From positions 1 through 64,000 of the forward strand of contig NZ_QAOW01000005.1 in assembly GCF_003051005.1 (NCBI RefSeq): DNA of 64,000 nt. The letters are read 5' to 3'. Position numbers and translations under genes: made by a program. The DNA is from Rhodococcus sp. OK519. Lineage in GTDB: Bacteria > Actinomycetota > Actinomycetes > Mycobacteriales > Mycobacteriaceae. Below, piece by piece: positions 1 through 10,890 of this stretch; positions within the stretch are counted from its first letter, which is position 1; each line of letters opens with the position of its first letter. The notes under the pieces were generated by a model. That model was not told the DNA's origin and made no database searches. It saw only the letters and a list, made by a program, of their open reading frames with translations.

Positions 1-96
1 AACGCCCGGTCTCATTCCGAACCCGGAAGCTAAGCCCTCCAGCGCCGATGGTACTGCACTCGACAGGGTGTGGGAGAGTAGGACACCGCCGAACAC
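1..96 (+). rRNA. rrf: 5S ribosomal RNA, 3' part
   Basis: The first ~96 bases match the middle and 3' end of actinobacterial 5S rRNA: the segment reading CCGAACCCGGAAGCTAAG (loop B/helix III) and the closing strand GGACACCGCCGAACA. The 5' end lies before the window, so this is the tail of an rRNA operon. It is followed within 10 bases by a strong hairpin that would end the operon. The exact 3' end is uncertain by one or two bases. Confidence 0.93.
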
Positions 97-103
97 CTTT
101 CAA

Positions 104-139
104 CCGAAGGCCCCCACCCGTCAGGGTGGGGGCCTTCGG
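104..139 (+). terminator. rRNA operon terminator
   Basis: A perfect 16-bp stem (104-119 with 124-139) and a 4-base GTCA loop lie directly after the 5S gene. The stem is very GC-rich and is followed by CATTTCCG, so the U-tract is weak, as is usual in actinomycetes. It also lies downstream of the cyclase gene on the other strand and may serve both directions. Confidence 0.85.
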
Positions 140-209
140 CATTTCCGTATCAATTTCCTCTTGTTGTATGAGCCGGCGACCTCACTGAATGCGGTGGCGA
201 ATGGGGCGC

Positions 210-1838
210 TCAGCCGAGGCTCGGGAGTGACGAGATCGCGTCCCGCGGTCCACTCTGATGTACGCGATCGATGGGATGAGCGAGTCGGGTGGGTGCCGCT
301 CGACCGCGCAGGTTGACTTCCCCACCCGCGGCCCAGAATTCGGCTTCAGCGGTGCCGGCACGTTCGACCGTCGGAAGTGACGCGAGCAGGAGCCCCGGAT
401 CGCCCTTGGCGACCTCCGAGAGTCGGGCCGCCTCGTTCACTGGATCGCCGATGACGGTGTACTCGAAGCGTTCGCGGGCGCCGACGTTGCCGGCCACGGC
501 TGTCCCCGCTGCCACTCCGATTGCGGCGCGGCAGTCGGGAACCTCGACGGCGAGGCGGCGTCGGATCGTGCGAGCGGCCGCCAGCGCCTGCCCTGCAGCG
601 TCGTCCATGTCACGGGGTGCGCCGAAGATCGCCAGCGCCGCGTCACCCTCGAACTTGTTGACGAATCCACCATGGCGATCGACCTCGTCGACGACCACTT
701 CGAAGAACCGGTTCAGGAGGTCGACGACCTCGGTAGGCGGTCGAGTCGCGGCGAGCTCCGTGGATCCCACGAGATCGACGAAGAATATGGCGACCTCACG
801 CTCTTCACCGCCGAGCTGCGGCGGTTCGACGAGCGCAGCCGCGGCGACATCGTGGCCCACGTGCCGTCCGAAAAGATCGCGGATGCGTTCGCGCTCGCGG
901 AGACCGTCGGCCATTCGATTGAAGCCGGACTGAAGTTCACCGAGTTCCGTGCCGTCGTAGACGACGACCGAGGCGTCGAGATCGCCCTCCTCGATCAGGC
1001 TCATGCCGGTCTTGACGGCGCGGATCGGCGCGACTGTGGCGCGCGCGGAGAGAAGGATGAGGAGTAGGCCGAAAAACAGGGTGATTGCGCCGAGGCCGAC
1101 GATCGCCACAATCAGTTGCTCCCGCGTCGTGGCGCGGTTGAAGTAGCTGAAGACCGCGACGATCATGAGTCCGGTCATGGGGACACCCGTGCCGAGAACC
1201 CACGCGAGCAGCGTTCGTCCGACGACGCCGCCGAGCCTCACGTCGGGGCGGGTCCCCACCTCGAGCGCTCGGGCGGCCGCGGGACGAAGCGCGAATTCAC
1301 TGAACACGTGACTGAAAGCGCAGATGGTGATTCCGCCGAATGCGATCGTGAATGCGACCTTCGGCACGGCCTCCGGGTCGACCAGCCCGTAGGCCGCCGT
1401 GAGGATGACGAGCGCGATCGTCCACTGACCGATCTGCATCTTCGTCAGCCGCCAGGGCATCGTCAGTGCCGTCAACTGTTCGCGGCGAGTCGGTGTGCGG
1501 TCCTGCATCATCCATTCGAGGCTGTGCAGGGCACGCCGCGTGCCCATGATCGTGCCGATGAGGAGGGCGACGGCGAGATAGATCGGGACGACGATGAAGT
1601 TGAGGAATCGGAATTCGTCGGAAAGCATCTCCGGCCCCGGTACGACGTACGTGACGAGTATCGCCACTACCGCTGCGCCGATGAGGTTCGCGCCGACAAG
1701 TGACGTCGTCAGCAGGGTCTGGACCCGGATGCGCCGGATACGCGGAGTCTCGGAAGGCGTTCCGAGCAGACGGGATCCGAGTGGGGTGGAGGCGGATCGG
1801 CGCGGGTCCATGGTCGTTCGAGAGTAGTCCGAATCCAT
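210..1838 (-). CDS. membrane-anchored class III adenylate cyclase (HAMP + CHD)
   Basis: 542 residues. The N-terminal half has about six hydrophobic segments (roughly residues 45-265), followed by a HAMP linker (~267-320) and a class III nucleotide cyclase homology domain (~345-500). Catalytic residues are visible: the first metal Asp in FFVDLVGST, the Lys/Asp pair in [13 protein letters not shown] that contacts base and metal, the second Asp in VIGDP, and the transition-state Asn/Arg in NEAAR. A functional cyclase making cAMP from ATP at the inner membrane face is expected. In M. tuberculosis the equivalent position next to nucS holds the Rv1318c-Rv1320c cyclases with the same six-helix/HAMP/CHD build. 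The gene is divergent from nucS, with 17 bases between starts. Confidence 0.92.
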   Translation of the reverse strand: MDSDYSRTTMDPRRSASTPLGSRLLGTPSETPRIRRIRVQTLLTTSLVGANLIGAAVVAILVTYVVPGPEMLSDEFRFLNFIVVPIYLAVALLIGTIMGTRRALHSLEWMMQDRTPTRREQLTALTMPWRLTKMQIGQWTIALVILTAAYGLVDPEAVPKVAFTIAFGGITICAFSHVFSEFALRPAAARALEVGTRPDVRLGGVVGRTLLAWVLGTGVPMTGLMIVAVFSYFNRATTREQLIVAIVGLGAITLFFGLLLILLSARATVAPIRAVKTGMSLIEEGDLDASVVVYDGTELGELQSGFNRMADGLRERERIRDLFGRHVGHDVAAAALVEPPQLGGEEREVAIFFVDLVGSTELAATRPPTEVVDLLNRFFEVVVDEVDRHGGFVNKFEGDAALAIFGAPRDMDDAAGQALAAARTIRRRLAVEVPDCRAAIGVAAGTAVAGNVGARERFEYTVIGDPVNEAARLSEVAKGDPGLLLASLPTVERAGTAEAEFWAAGGEVNLRGRAAPTRLAHPIDRVHQSGPRDAISSLPSLG

Positions 1839-1855
1839 CCACTAGGGTGGGCGGA

Positions 1856-2545
1856 GTGCGTCTCGTAATTGCTCGTTGCCGTGTCGACTACGTCGGTCGT
1901 CTGACCTCCCATCTTCCGATGGCGCGTCGACTGCTCCTCATCAAGGCGGACGGCTCGGTGAGCATTCACGCCGACGACCGGGCGTACAAGCCGTTGAACT
2001 GGATGAGCCCTCCGTGTTGGCTGTCCGAGACCACCGACGGTGAATCGTCGGACGGCGCGGAGCAGCAGTTGTGGATCGTCACCAACAAGGGCGGCGAGGA
2101 ACTTCGGATCACGATCGAGGAGATCGAGCACGATTCGAGCCACGAACTCGGCATCGATCCCGGACTGGTCAAGGACGGCGTCGAGGCGCACCTACAGGAG
2201 TTGCTGGCAGAGCACGTCGGGACTCTTGGTGACGGTTACAGCCTGATTCGCCGCGAGTACATGACCGCGATCGGCCCGGTCGATCTGCTGTGTCGCGACG
2301 CGGACGGTGCCACGGTCGCGGTGGAGATCAAGCGCCGTGGTGAGATCGACGGCGTCGAACAGCTGACGCGCTACCTGGAACTGCTCAATCGGGATCCGTT
2401 GCTGGCACCGGTCAGTGGCGTGTTCGCCGCTCAGCAGATCAAGCCGCAGGCCAAGACTCTGGCGACCGACCGCGGAATCCGGTGCCTCGTACTCGATTAC
2501 GAGGCACTGCGAGGAACCGAGAGTACCGAGTTCCGTCTGTTCTGA
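1856..2545 (+). CDS. nucS: mismatch-specific endonuclease NucS/EndoMS
   Basis: 229 residues from GTG 1856, chosen because the protein then begins [16 protein letters not shown] as in known NucS proteins; the open frame extends further upstream but overlaps the divergent cyclase. The N-terminal half is the DNA-binding/dimerisation domain. The C-terminal half is a PD-(D/E)XK nuclease with [12 protein letters not shown] and VAVEIKRRG carrying the catalytic Asp and Glu-x-Lys. NucS cuts both strands at mismatches and is the mismatch repair system of actinobacteria, which lack MutS/MutL. The C-terminal stretch TEFRLF resembles a sliding-clamp-binding peptide. Confidence 0.96.
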   Translation: MRLVIARCRVDYVGRLTSHLPMARRLLLIKADGSVSIHADDRAYKPLNWMSPPCWLSETTDGESSDGAEQQLWIVTNKGGEELRITIEEIEHDSSHELGIDPGLVKDGVEAHLQELLAEHVGTLGDGYSLIRREYMTAIGPVDLLCRDADGATVAVEIKRRGEIDGVEQLTRYLELLNRDPLLAPVSGVFAAQQIKPQAKTLATDRGIRCLVLDYEALRGTESTEFRLF

Positions 2546-2587
2546 TCGTCGTCGCTCAGCGCGCGCGGCGACACCTAGACTGGTGCG

Positions 2588-2917
2588 GTGCCGCGTCATA
2601 ACCAGCCCCGCAAGTCCCAGCGCCGATCCGGAGGATCGACGGGGGAGAGTCGCGGCGGTCTGTTCGGCGATGCGCTGGCACGCGAGGAATCCGGTCCTGC
2701 CGGATATGGCGACGAACGATTCATGGTGCGGCAGATCCCCGGTGCCCGCGCCACCAAGAGCTATCGGTGTCCCGGGTGCGACCAAGAGGTGCGTCCGGGC
2801 GTGGCTCATGTGGTCGCGTGGCCGACCGACCGCGGTGGTGCCGACGACCGTCGGCACTGGCACACCGGGTGTTGGTCGGGACGCGGGACGCGCGGGCTGA
2901 CCCGCCGCTGGTCCTAG
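2588..2917 (+). CDS. conserved small zinc-ribbon-like protein
   Basis: 109 residues from GTG 2588. The N-terminus is basic and disordered. The centre has YRCPGCDQEV followed by HWHTGCW, a Cys-x2-Cys and His/Cys pair that could hold one zinc. Homologues in Rhodococcus and Mycobacterium next to nucS are often labelled 'ATP/GTP-binding protein', but I see no P-loop here. It is 42 bases after nucS on the same strand and so is probably co-transcribed with it. Its last codons overlap the end of the convergent coiled-coil gene by 4 bases. Function unknown. Confidence 0.85.
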   Translation: MPRHNQPRKSQRRSGGSTGESRGGLFGDALAREESGPAGYGDERFMVRQIPGARATKSYRCPGCDQEVRPGVAHVVAWPTDRGGADDRRHWHTGCWSGRGTRGLTRRWS

Positions 2918-3849
2918 CTGGTTGCGGGAGCGCCGGCAGGGACCTCCCCGCCTCCATTGGACTCGACAGCGGCACCGTTGTCGGTATCGAGTTCGGGTGC
3001 CGCGACATTGTCGAGCATTTCGGACTCGCGGTTGACGGAGGCCAACATTGCCGGAACCGAATCCAGCTGGCCGCGAATGCCCAACAGCTGAGCGAGGATC
3101 CGGCCGCGCAGCACGCGCAGCTCCTCGGCGAGTTCCTTGGCGTGGGCGATCTTGCGCTCGGATTGCTCGGTAGCGACCTGCAGGCGGCGGGCGGCTTCCT
3201 GGCTCGCATCGGTGAGGCGCCGTTGGGCGTCCGCCTTGCTGTTCGCCTCGCGTTCTTCGATCTCGGCGATAGCCTTGGCGCGACGCTCCGACATCGTGAT
3301 CTCGAAGTCCTGCTGGACCTGGATGCGCTTGGCCTCGGCCTCCGCGGTGAGGCGGTCGCTCTCGGCCTGCGCTGCCTGGACGATCCGCTTGGCCTCGGCC
3401 CGGGCGGCCTGCATGGTCTGCTCGTGCTCGCGTTCGAGCACCTCACGGCGCTTCTCGAGTTCCTCGGTCTTCGTCTCGTAGAGCTCGCGAAGCCGTGCGC
3501 TCTCCTGTTCGGCGACCGAGATCATCTCGGCAGCTTCGGCTTCGGCCTTGGCGCGGACCTCCGAGGCCTCGTCGGAAGCCAGGCGGAGCATGCGGGAGAT
3601 GCGCTCGCTCATGCCCTCCGCAGTAGTGGGCGGGACCGAGAGCCGATCTACGTCGCGCCGGAGTTCGTCGATCTCGTCGCGTGCGTCCTCGAGCTGATTG
3701 GCCAGTTCGCGGGCCTGCGCGGCCGCGGCGTCGCGATCCGTCGCCATGAGGCGCAACTCGGTGTCGAAACGGTCGAAGTAACGCCGAACCTCGTCCTTGT
3801 CGTATCCCTTGCGGACGATGGTGAACGGCATGCCGCGGTCGTAGGCCAT
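2914..3849 (-). CDS. DivIVA-like coiled-coil protein
   Basis: 311 residues from the first ATG (3849); a TTG at 3858 is possible. The N-terminus FTIVRKGYDKDEVRRYFDRF resembles the DivIVA/Wag31 membrane-targeting head (consensus 'p-x-D-V-x-x-x-F'). Residues ~40-270 are an almost uninterrupted charged coiled coil rich in Ala, Glu, Arg and Lys, and the tail is acidic and disordered. Mycobacteria have several such proteins (Wag31, SepIVA, Rv1682) that organise polar growth and septation; I cannot tell which this matches. It probably forms filaments or scaffolds at the inner membrane. Single gene, convergent with the zinc-ribbon gene. Confidence 0.85.
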   Translation of the reverse strand: MAYDRGMPFTIVRKGYDKDEVRRYFDRFDTELRLMATDRDAAAAQARELANQLEDARDEIDELRRDVDRLSVPPTTAEGMSERISRMLRLASDEASEVRAKAEAEAAEMISVAEQESARLRELYETKTEELEKRREVLEREHEQTMQAARAEAKRIVQAAQAESDRLTAEAEAKRIQVQQDFEITMSERRAKAIAEIEEREANSKADAQRRLTDASQEAARRLQVATEQSERKIAHAKELAEELRVLRGRILAQLLGIRGQLDSVPAMLASVNRESEMLDNVAAPELDTDNGAAVESNGGGEVPAGAPATS

Positions 3850-3947
3850 GCCCGCCAATCTACCGGGGACGACAGGCGGTGTGCCCGCGGAGTGGGACCG
3901 GGATCGTCACACCGGGCCCACCCCGCGGAGGCATCCGGGAATCCCGG

Positions 3948-4427
3948 TCAGTGTCCGCCGTCCGCGGCCGGCTCGACGAGCTCGATGAGGACGCCGCCAC
4001 CGTCCTTCGGGTGAATGAAGTTGATACGTGAGTCCGCCGTACCGCGGCGCGGTGCGTCGTACAGCAGGCGGACGCCGTCGGCGCGCAGCTGGGTGCTGAT
4101 CGCGTCGATGTCGGTGACGCGGAACGCGAGCTGCTGCAGGCCGGGGCCGCTGCGGTCGATGAACTTCGCGATCGTCGAGTTCTCGTTCAACGGGGCGAGG
4201 AGCTGGATGGCGGGGGCGCCGGCAGCCTGGCCCGGGTATCCGAGCATTGCCTCGCGGACGCCCTGCTCCTCGTTGACCTCCTCGTGGAGGGAGACCATGC
4301 CGAGGTGGTTGCCGTACCAGGCGATGGCGGCGTCGAGATCAGGAACCGCGATACCGACGTGGTCGATCGCGGTCACGAGCTCGGAGGTCAGTCCACTCGG
4401 GGCGGGGCTGGGGGCGGAAGATGTCAT
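3948..4427 (-). CDS. mce: methylmalonyl-CoA epimerase
   Basis: 159 residues, a vicinal-oxygen-chelate (glyoxalase) fold of two beta-alpha-beta3 units. Metal ligands are visible in order: AIDHVGIAV (His), LQQLAFRV (Gln), INFIHPKD (His region) and LIELVEP (Glu). It interconverts (2R)- and (2S)-methylmalonyl-CoA, linking propionyl-CoA and odd-chain, cholesterol or branched amino-acid breakdown with succinyl-CoA. It is divergent from the acetyl-CoA acetyltransferase gene with 91 bases between starts. M. tuberculosis has the same pair (Rv1322A/fadA4). The start ATG is clear. Confidence 0.94.
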   Translation of the reverse strand: MTSSAPSPAPSGLTSELVTAIDHVGIAVPDLDAAIAWYGNHLGMVSLHEEVNEEQGVREAMLGYPGQAAGAPAIQLLAPLNENSTIAKFIDRSGPGLQQLAFRVTDIDAISTQLRADGVRLLYDAPRRGTADSRINFIHPKDGGGVLIELVEPAADGGH

Positions 4428-4518
4428 GTATCAGACGGTAGCGCTACCGTTTGAACTGTTCGCGCCGGGCCGGGGGCTGAGGCCGCTGCCCGGACCAAGA
4501 TCGACCGCTGGAGGAATC

Positions 4519-5712
4519 TTGACCACTTCTGTCATCGTTGCCGGGGCTCGTACCCCCGTCGGACGACTGCTGGGATCCCTGAAGGACCTTTCCGGGTCCG
4601 ACCTCGGCGGTGTAGCGATCAAGGGCGCCCTGGAGAAGTCCGGTGTCGCGCCCGATCAGGTCGACTACGTGATCATGGGACAGGTCCTCACCGCCGGTGC
4701 GGGACAGATGCCGGCGCGTCAGGCTGCCGTCGCCGCGGGTATCCCGATGAGCGTCCCCGCGCTCACGATCAACAAGGTGTGCCTGTCGGGTATCGACGCC
4801 ATCGCGCTGGCCGACCAGTTAATCCGTGCCGGCGAGTTCGAGATCGTCGTGGCCGGCGGCCAGGAGTCCATGTCCCGGGCCCCACACATGCTCGAGAAGA
4901 GCCGTGAGGGCTTCAAGTACGGCGACGTCACGCTGCGCGACCACATGGCCTACGACGGCCTGCACGACATCTTCTCCGACCAGCCGATGGGCAACCTCAC
5001 CGAGCAGCGCAACCAGGACGACGACCAGCGCATCACGCGTGAGGCCCAGGACGCGTTCGCGTCCGCCTCGCACCAGAACGCGGCCCGCGCCTGGAAGGAC
5101 GGCCTCTTCGCCGACGAGGTCGTGCCGGTCACCATTCCGCAGCGCCGCGGTGAGCCGATCGTCGTCGCCGAGGACGAGGGCATCCGCGCCGACACCACCG
5201 CCGAATCGCTGGCCAAGCTGCGTCCGGCATTCGCGAAGGACGGCTCGATCACGGCCGGTACTGCGTCGCAGATCTCCGACGGTGCCGCCGCCGTCGTCGT
5301 GATGAGCAGGACGAAGGCCGAGGAGCTGGGTCTCGAGTGGATCGCCGAGATCGGTGCGCACGGCGTCGTCGCCGGCCCGGACTCGACGCTGCAGTCCCAG
5401 CCCGCGCGCGCGATCGCTCGCGCCTGCGAGCGCGAGGGCATCGACCCGAAGGATCTGGACGTCGTCGAGATCAACGAGGCGTTCGCCGCCGTGGGTATCG
5501 CGTCGACCGGTGAGCTGGGCCTCGACCCGGCCAAGGTCAACGTCAATGGTGGCGCCATCGCGATCGGCCACCCGCTCGGCATGTCCGGTGCACGCATCAC
5601 CCTGCATCTGGTCCTCGAGCTGCAGCGACGTGGTGGCGGTGTCGGCGCGGCCGCTCTCTGCGGCGGTGGCGGCCAGGGCGACGCGCTGATCGTGCGGGTC
5701 CCGAAGAAGTAG
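4519..5712 (+). CDS. fadA4: acetyl-CoA C-acetyltransferase (thiolase)
   Basis: 397 residues from TTG 4519, which has GGAGG five bases upstream and yields [15 protein letters not shown], the usual thiolase start; the open frame extends upstream but has no similarity there. Catalytic residues are present: acylated Cys in INKVCLSG (~residue 90), His in [11 protein letters not shown], and the second Cys in [11 protein letters not shown]. Length matches family II biosynthetic thiolases (~390). It condenses two acetyl-CoA, or the reverse, for beta-oxidation or acetoacetyl-CoA supply. It corresponds by position to M. tuberculosis fadA4 (Rv1323). Confidence 0.95.
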   Translation: MTTSVIVAGARTPVGRLLGSLKDLSGSDLGGVAIKGALEKSGVAPDQVDYVIMGQVLTAGAGQMPARQAAVAAGIPMSVPALTINKVCLSGIDAIALADQLIRAGEFEIVVAGGQESMSRAPHMLEKSREGFKYGDVTLRDHMAYDGLHDIFSDQPMGNLTEQRNQDDDQRITREAQDAFASASHQNAARAWKDGLFADEVVPVTIPQRRGEPIVVAEDEGIRADTTAESLAKLRPAFAKDGSITAGTASQISDGAAAVVVMSRTKAEELGLEWIAEIGAHGVVAGPDSTLQSQPARAIARACEREGIDPKDLDVVEINEAFAAVGIASTGELGLDPAKVNVNGGAIAIGHPLGMSGARITLHLVLELQRRGGGVGAAALCGGGGQGDALIVRVPKK

Positions 5713-5726
5713 GCCACTACTCCTCG

Positions 5727-5776
5727 ACGACACCTCGTGGTCGAGACTGTGACGAGTCTCAACTACGGGGTGTCGT
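5727..5776 (+). terminator. hairpin after fadA4
   Basis: Arms ACGACACC (5727-5734) and GGTGTCGT (5769-5776) pair perfectly and extend inward for about six more pairs with wobbles. The loop itself folds into a smaller hairpin (GAGACT...AGTCTC). No U-tract follows and the next start codon is at 5792, so it may be an attenuator or processing site as well as a terminator. Confidence 0.45.
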
Positions 5777-5791
5777 AGTTTCTCGGGCACA

Positions 5792-6163
5792 ATGGCGACC
5801 ATGGCGAACTTCTTCGATCTCAGCTCGTGGCCCAAGCGTTTCCGTTTCGTGGCCGTTCTGGAAGCAATCAGTTGGGCCGGTCTGTTGATCGGAATGGCAT
5901 TCAAGTACCTCCCGGAGGAGGGCCCCGAGATCGGCGTCAAGATCTTCGGACCCTTCCACGGCGCGATCTTCGTGATCTACGTGATCGTGACGCTGTTCAC
6001 CGCGCGGGCACTGAAGTGGAACTTCGCGACGTTCGCCCTCGCGATGGTGTCGAGCATCCCGCCGTTCATGACGATCTGGTTCGAGATGTGGGCCGCGCGC
6101 AACGGCCGCCTCGGCGAGCTGTCGACGGGCGCTACGCAGAAGACGGAGCGCGTCGCGGCCTGA
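5792..6163 (+). CDS. DUF3817-family small membrane protein
   Basis: 123 residues with three hydrophobic segments (about 17-40, 50-72 and 78-100) and the DUF3817 signature FRFVAVLEAISWAGLLIGM followed by FGPFHGAIFVIYV. The family has no known biochemical role. A second paralogue lies in this window at 35665-36045. Reading may begin at the internal ATG (MANFFDLSSW, 5801). It sits alone between fadA4 and the thioredoxin gene on the same strand. Confidence 0.88.
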   Translation: MATMANFFDLSSWPKRFRFVAVLEAISWAGLLIGMAFKYLPEEGPEIGVKIFGPFHGAIFVIYVIVTLFTARALKWNFATFALAMVSSIPPFMTIWFEMWAARNGRLGELSTGATQKTERVAA

Positions 6164-6226
6164 CGGCACTTTTCGAGTGACGGGTCGGAATGGCTGCCCG
6201 CCCGTCACTCGTGACACACTTGAGCG

Positions 6227-7183
6227 GTGACTCGACCTGGTTCCCGTCCGTCCCCCAATATCGCAGCGGCCATGTCCGGAGCCGTTGATCTGTCCGGTTT
6301 GAAGGACCGTGCTCCGGCATCGCCGAGCGCGTCCACCGGTCCGCCGTCCGACGGCGCAGCCGCCCCCGTGAACGCCACCGGGCTGGCGCCCGTCATCGAC
6401 GTCACCGAGGCGACGTTCCAGGCCGAGGTCCTCGAGCGATCCAACGAGGTTCTGGTCATCGTGGATCTGTGGGCCACGTGGTGTGAACCGTGCAAGCAGC
6501 TGTCGCCGTTGCTCGAGAAGCTCGCCCACGAGGGCGGTGGCAACTGGGTGCTCGCGAAGATCGACGTCGATGCGAATCCGGGCATCGCTCAGGCATTCGG
6601 TGTGCAGTCCGTGCCGACGGTCGTCGCGATCGCCGCGGGACGTCCACTGGCCGACTTCGCGGGCGCGCAGCCGGAGCCGCAGTTGCGGCAGTGGATCGCA
6701 GCGTTGCAGGAAGCGGTCGCAGGCAAGCTGGCCGGTCCGCCGTCAGGTGACGGCGAACCCGAACCCGAACCCGAGGACCCCCGCTTCGTAGCGGCGGAGA
6801 ACGCGCTCGACGACGGAGACTTCGAGGGCGCCGAGGCGGCTTACAACCTCATTCTCAATTCCGAGCCGGGCAACCAGCAGGCACAGGCCGCGTTGCGTCA
6901 GGTTCGCTTCCTCGGCCGCGTGCAGGACCTGCCGGACGACGTCGTCGACGTTGCCGACGCGCAGCCGGATTCGATCGATGCGCAGTTCGCGGCCGCCGAT
7001 GCCGAGCTGTATTCGCAGCGGCCGGAAGCCGCGTTCGACCGACTCGTCTCGCTGGTCAAGCGCACGTTCGGCGACGACCGGACGACAGTTCGGACGCGTC
7101 TGCTCGAGTTGTTCGAGCTGTTCGATCCGGCAGAACCCGTCGTCATCGCGGCGCGGCGAAAGCTGGCGTCAGCTCTCTACTGA
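6227..7183 (+). CDS. thioredoxin-fold/TPR co-chaperone (YbbN/CnoX-like)
   Basis: 318 residues from GTG 6227. Residues ~1-55 are a disordered Pro/Ala-rich leader without a signal peptide. Residues ~60-165 form a thioredoxin domain with active site [11 protein letters not shown]. Residues ~185-318 are helical repeats ([20 protein letters not shown]) typical of the C-terminal TPR region of YbbN/CnoX. The family protects proteins from oxidation and passes them to GroEL/DnaK. The active site here keeps both Cys residues (CEPC), whereas E. coli YbbN does not. It corresponds to M. tuberculosis Rv1324. The 3' end lies 19 bases from the convergent metallopeptidase. Confidence 0.9.
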   Translation: MTRPGSRPSPNIAAAMSGAVDLSGLKDRAPASPSASTGPPSDGAAAPVNATGLAPVIDVTEATFQAEVLERSNEVLVIVDLWATWCEPCKQLSPLLEKLAHEGGGNWVLAKIDVDANPGIAQAFGVQSVPTVVAIAAGRPLADFAGAQPEPQLRQWIAALQEAVAGKLAGPPSGDGEPEPEPEDPRFVAAENALDDGDFEGAEAAYNLILNSEPGNQQAQAALRQVRFLGRVQDLPDDVVDVADAQPDSIDAQFAAADAELYSQRPEAAFDRLVSLVKRTFGDDRTTVRTRLLELFELFDPAEPVVIAARRKLASALY

Positions 7184-7202
7184 GGGCTGCGCCGCCGAGT
7201 CG

Positions 7203-8669
7203 TCAGCGGTACCGTCCGTCGCACGCCTTCTGCCCGCCGAGAACGCCGGTGCGGAACGCGTCGACCCGGGAGAAGCCGCTGGGCACGGTGTCGCCGTCGA
7301 CGTCGCTCGCGGCGAGGCCGTCGGACAGTAGTCCGGAGATCGCTTCGTCGAGATCGCCCGCCGACAACCAGATTCGGCGTTCGGCGCCGGTGGTCGAACC
7401 GTCGGGGCTGAGCGCCGCGGTCACCGAACCGGACAGGCAGGCGGCCCGCAACGCGGCCTGCGGGCCAGTGATGGATTGGCCGGCGGCCTTCTGCACCGCG
7501 AGCGTGTACCGCGACGCGACCAGGACGTACGCGCTGTAGTCGCCCGTGACGTCGACGCTGAGGAGCGGATCGACGCTGCCGGTAGCCGTCGAGGGGCGTC
7601 CGCGCGCTGCGAGCGCCGCGACGTCCACACTGATCGTGTCGGTCGACGGGCAGTATGCGACGGGCTGGGTGGTGGCAGCGTCGGCGCAGGTGGTGTCGGT
7701 GCCGTTCAGATCGAGTTTCGGCGGATCGTCGAGCGCGAACACCGAACCGAACGAGTCGAACAGCGCGGTGAGGGATTCCTTCGTCACGGGGAGTTCGCCG
7801 TCGTCGTTCCTGCCGTCGAATCGTTGCGGGAGGCTCGCCCGCCGCGAGGTGACCTCGTCCGCGTCGATTCGTGTGCAGGCCCCAGCGCCGTCGGTGAACC
7901 CGATCTGGGTCGCGGTGACCCGCTCGAAGGCGGAACCGTGGATCGAATCGGGATCGTTGGGGGCCGCGTCGCGGACCGAGACTGTCGCGGCGAGGACGGA
8001 ATTGAGGCCGTCCGACGTGTTGAGGGTGAAGTGTGGTGCCCCGTTCTCGGCGACGTGCCGGACGAACGCGCCCGCGAAGCAGTCCGCCTGTTGCTCCACC
8101 ACGATTCCCGGATCGTCGTCGCCGACGAGCCCGGCCTTGTGCTGGATCGCGTGGCCGTACTCGTGGGCGAGGACCATCACGACGGACATGGGGCCGAACG
8201 CCTCGATGAGGCTCGGCAGCAGGTAGGCGCGATCCCAGCCGATCGTGTCCTGCTTGATGCAGTACGCGGCATTGACCAGGTCTGCCGTGTCCATTCCGCA
8301 GAACCGGATTCCGCCGGGACCGTCCGGATCCCACGACAGCAATTCCGACACCGGTGCGAATGTGCCCTTGAAGACGTTCGGGTATTCGACAGCCCAGTAG
8401 TCCTCGATGTCGGCGATCGCGTTGGCCGCGAGGGCGTCGACGTCGCTGCCGTCGGTGCCCGACACGGCGATCTGGGCGTCGGGCACTCCGTCGCGGGGGC
8501 CGCTCGGGCCCCCCGTCGCCGGAAGACCCGCGACGGTGAACGGGTCGTCGTAGATGGACACGGCGTGGCCGTCGGTTGTCGTCGCGCAGGCGGTTGCCGC
8601 CAACGTCGCCGAGATCAGGACCGTGAGCAGGGTCCTCGCGGTGCTCGCCCGTTGCGATCGCGTCCTCAC
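7203..8669 (-). CDS. putative neutral zinc metallopeptidase lipoprotein
   Basis: 488 residues from GTG 8669, which places a normal lipoprotein signal peptide at the start: an Arg-rich n-region, LLTVLISATLAA, then a lipobox ending ATAC. An upstream GTG at 8702 overlaps the glgB stop as GTGA and would add 11 residues, so the start is uncertain. The zinc site VLAHEYGHAIQ is an HExxH motif, followed by EQQADCFAGAF, which supplies the third ligand. The pattern matches the YpfJ-like putative neutral zinc metallopeptidase family, acting outside the membrane. It is downstream of glgE-glgB on the same strand. Substrate unknown. Confidence 0.85.
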   Translation of the reverse strand: MRTRSQRASTARTLLTVLISATLAATACATTTDGHAVSIYDDPFTVAGLPATGGPSGPRDGVPDAQIAVSGTDGSDVDALAANAIADIEDYWAVEYPNVFKGTFAPVSELLSWDPDGPGGIRFCGMDTADLVNAAYCIKQDTIGWDRAYLLPSLIEAFGPMSVVMVLAHEYGHAIQHKAGLVGDDDPGIVVEQQADCFAGAFVRHVAENGAPHFTLNTSDGLNSVLAATVSVRDAAPNDPDSIHGSAFERVTATQIGFTDGAGACTRIDADEVTSRRASLPQRFDGRNDDGELPVTKESLTALFDSFGSVFALDDPPKLDLNGTDTTCADAATTQPVAYCPSTDTISVDVAALAARGRPSTATGSVDPLLSVDVTGDYSAYVLVASRYTLAVQKAAGQSITGPQAALRAACLSGSVTAALSPDGSTTGAERRIWLSAGDLDEAISGLLSDGLAASDVDGDTVPSGFSRVDAFRTGVLGGQKACDGRYR

Positions 8670-8698
8670 CGATCCAGCCCAGTCACCGAGAGTTCCCC

Positions 8699-10890
8699 TC
8701 ACCGTTCCAGTTCCAACCAGATCGCCGAACTCGCCGGCAGTGTCACCACCACCGACGCCGGGCGGCCGTGCCACGAGCGTTCCGTGGCGGTCACCGCACC
8801 CAGATTGCCGAGCCCGGATCCACGAAAGTCCACTGCGTCGGTGTTCAGGATCTCAGACCAGGTTCCGGTCTCGGGCAAGCCCACGCGGTAATCGGTGTGA
8901 GGCGAACCCGAAAAGTTGAACAGGCACGCGACGATCGAACCGTCGCTGCCGTACCGGAGGAAGCTGAGCACGTTGTTCTCGGTGTCGTTCGCGTCGATCC
9001 ACGAGTAGCCGCCCGGGGAGGTGTCGAGCGACCACAGCGCGGGCGTGGCGCGGTACTTGGCGTTGAGATCGCACACCAGCGCGTGGATGCCCCGATGCAG
9101 GTCGCCGGTCGCGGGATCCTCGAGCTCGGGCCAGTCCAGCCCGTGCTCCTCGGACCATTCGCTGCTCTGGCCGAATTCCTGGCCCATGAAGAGCAATTGC
9201 TTGCCGGGGTGTGCCCACAGATAGGCGAGCAGTGCCCGAACGCTCGCGGCCTTCGTTCCGTCGTCGCCGGGCATGCGGGACCACAACGTGCCCTTGCCGT
9301 GAACCACCTCGTCATGGCTGATCGGGAGCAAGTAGTGCTCGCTCCACGCGTACATCAGCGAGAAGGTGATCTCGTGGTGGTGGAAGCTGCGGTGGATGGG
9401 GTCGCGTTGCAGATAGCCGAGCGTGTCGTGCATCCAGCCCATGTTCCACTTCATCGTGAACCCCAGGCCGCCGACGCTCGTGCCCCGAGTGACGCCGGGC
9501 CACGCCGTCGATTCCTCGGCGATCGTGACGACACCCCGGTTCAGTTTGTGCACGGTCGCGTTCATCTCCTGCAGGAAGGCGACCGCCTCGAGGTTCTCCC
9601 GCCCGCCGTGCACATTGGGCGTCCACTGGCCGGGTGCCCGCGAGTAGTCGAGGTAGAGCATCGAGGCGACGGCGTCGACGCGCAGCCCGTCGACGTGGAA
9701 CTCGTCGAACCAGAACAACGCGTTCGCGACGAGGAAGTTGCGGACTTCGCGCCGACCGAAGTCGAAAACATAGGTGCCCCAGTCGAGTTGTTCGCCGCGT
9801 TGCGGGTCGGCGTGTTCGTACAGGGGAGTGCCGTCGAATCGCGCGAGCGCCCACTCGTCCTTCGGGAAGTGCGCGGGCACCCAGTCGACGATGACGCCGA
9901 TGCCGGCGAGGTGCAGCCGATCGACGAAGTAGCGGAAGTCGTCGGGCGAACCGAATCGCGCCGTGGGGGCGTAGTACGACGTCACCTGGTATCCCCACGA
10001 ACCGCCGTACGGATGTTCGGCGACCGGCAACAGTTCGACGTGGGTGAACCCCGTCTCGATGAGGTACGCGCTCAGCTCGTCGGCCAGTTCGGTGTAGCTC
10101 AGGCCGGGTCGCCAGGAACCCAGGTGTACCTCGTAGACGCTCATCGGTTCACGGTTCGGTTCGAGTCCCGTTCGCGCCGACATCCATTCGTGATCGGTCC
10201 ACCGGTACGCCGACACCGCGACGATCGAGGCGGTGGCGGGTGGGGCCTCGGTCGCGAACGCCATCGGGTCGGCCTTGTCGCGGACGCTACCGTCGTGGCC
10301 GTGGATCCGGAACTTGTACATCTCGCCGGGGCCGACATCGGGGACGAACACCTCCCAGACTCCGGTACCGCCGAGGACCCGCAGAGGGAACGTCCGTCCG
10401 CCCCACAGATCGAACTGGCCCAGCACCGTCACACCGCGTGCGGCCGGCGCCCACACCGCGAACGACGTCCCCTGCACGACGCCGTCCGGGGTCTCGTACG
10501 TCCGCGGGTGCGCTCCGAGGACGTCCCACAGGCGTTCGTGCCGGCCCTCGCCGAACAGGTGCAGGTCCAGTTCGCCGAGGGTGGGTAGGAAGCGGTAGCC
10601 GTCGGCGGTGACGGCGACGTGGTCGCCGGGGTACGTGACCACCAGGCGATAGTCGACGAGGTCCGGGACCGGAAGGAACGCGCTGAAGACGTCGTGCGCG
10701 ACGTGGTGCAGTGGGTGGTCCCGGCCGTCGATCCGCACCGACACCGACTCCGCGCCCGGGCGCAGGGCGCGGATCACGGTGCCGTCGGCGCGAGCGTGTG
10801 CGCCGAGTACCGAGTGCGGATCGTGATGGGTGCCCTGCGCGAGCAGCGTCAGGTCGTGGGGGTCGGGCGGGCACACCGCGTCCGGGGTCG

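Noticed and set aside
3-316. Frames within the 5S rRNA and the following terminator
   Set aside because: The region is explained by rRNA and a terminator hairpin.
1700-1855. Longer N-terminus of NucS
   Set aside because: It would overlap the divergent cyclase and its start; known NucS proteins begin at the GTG at 1856.
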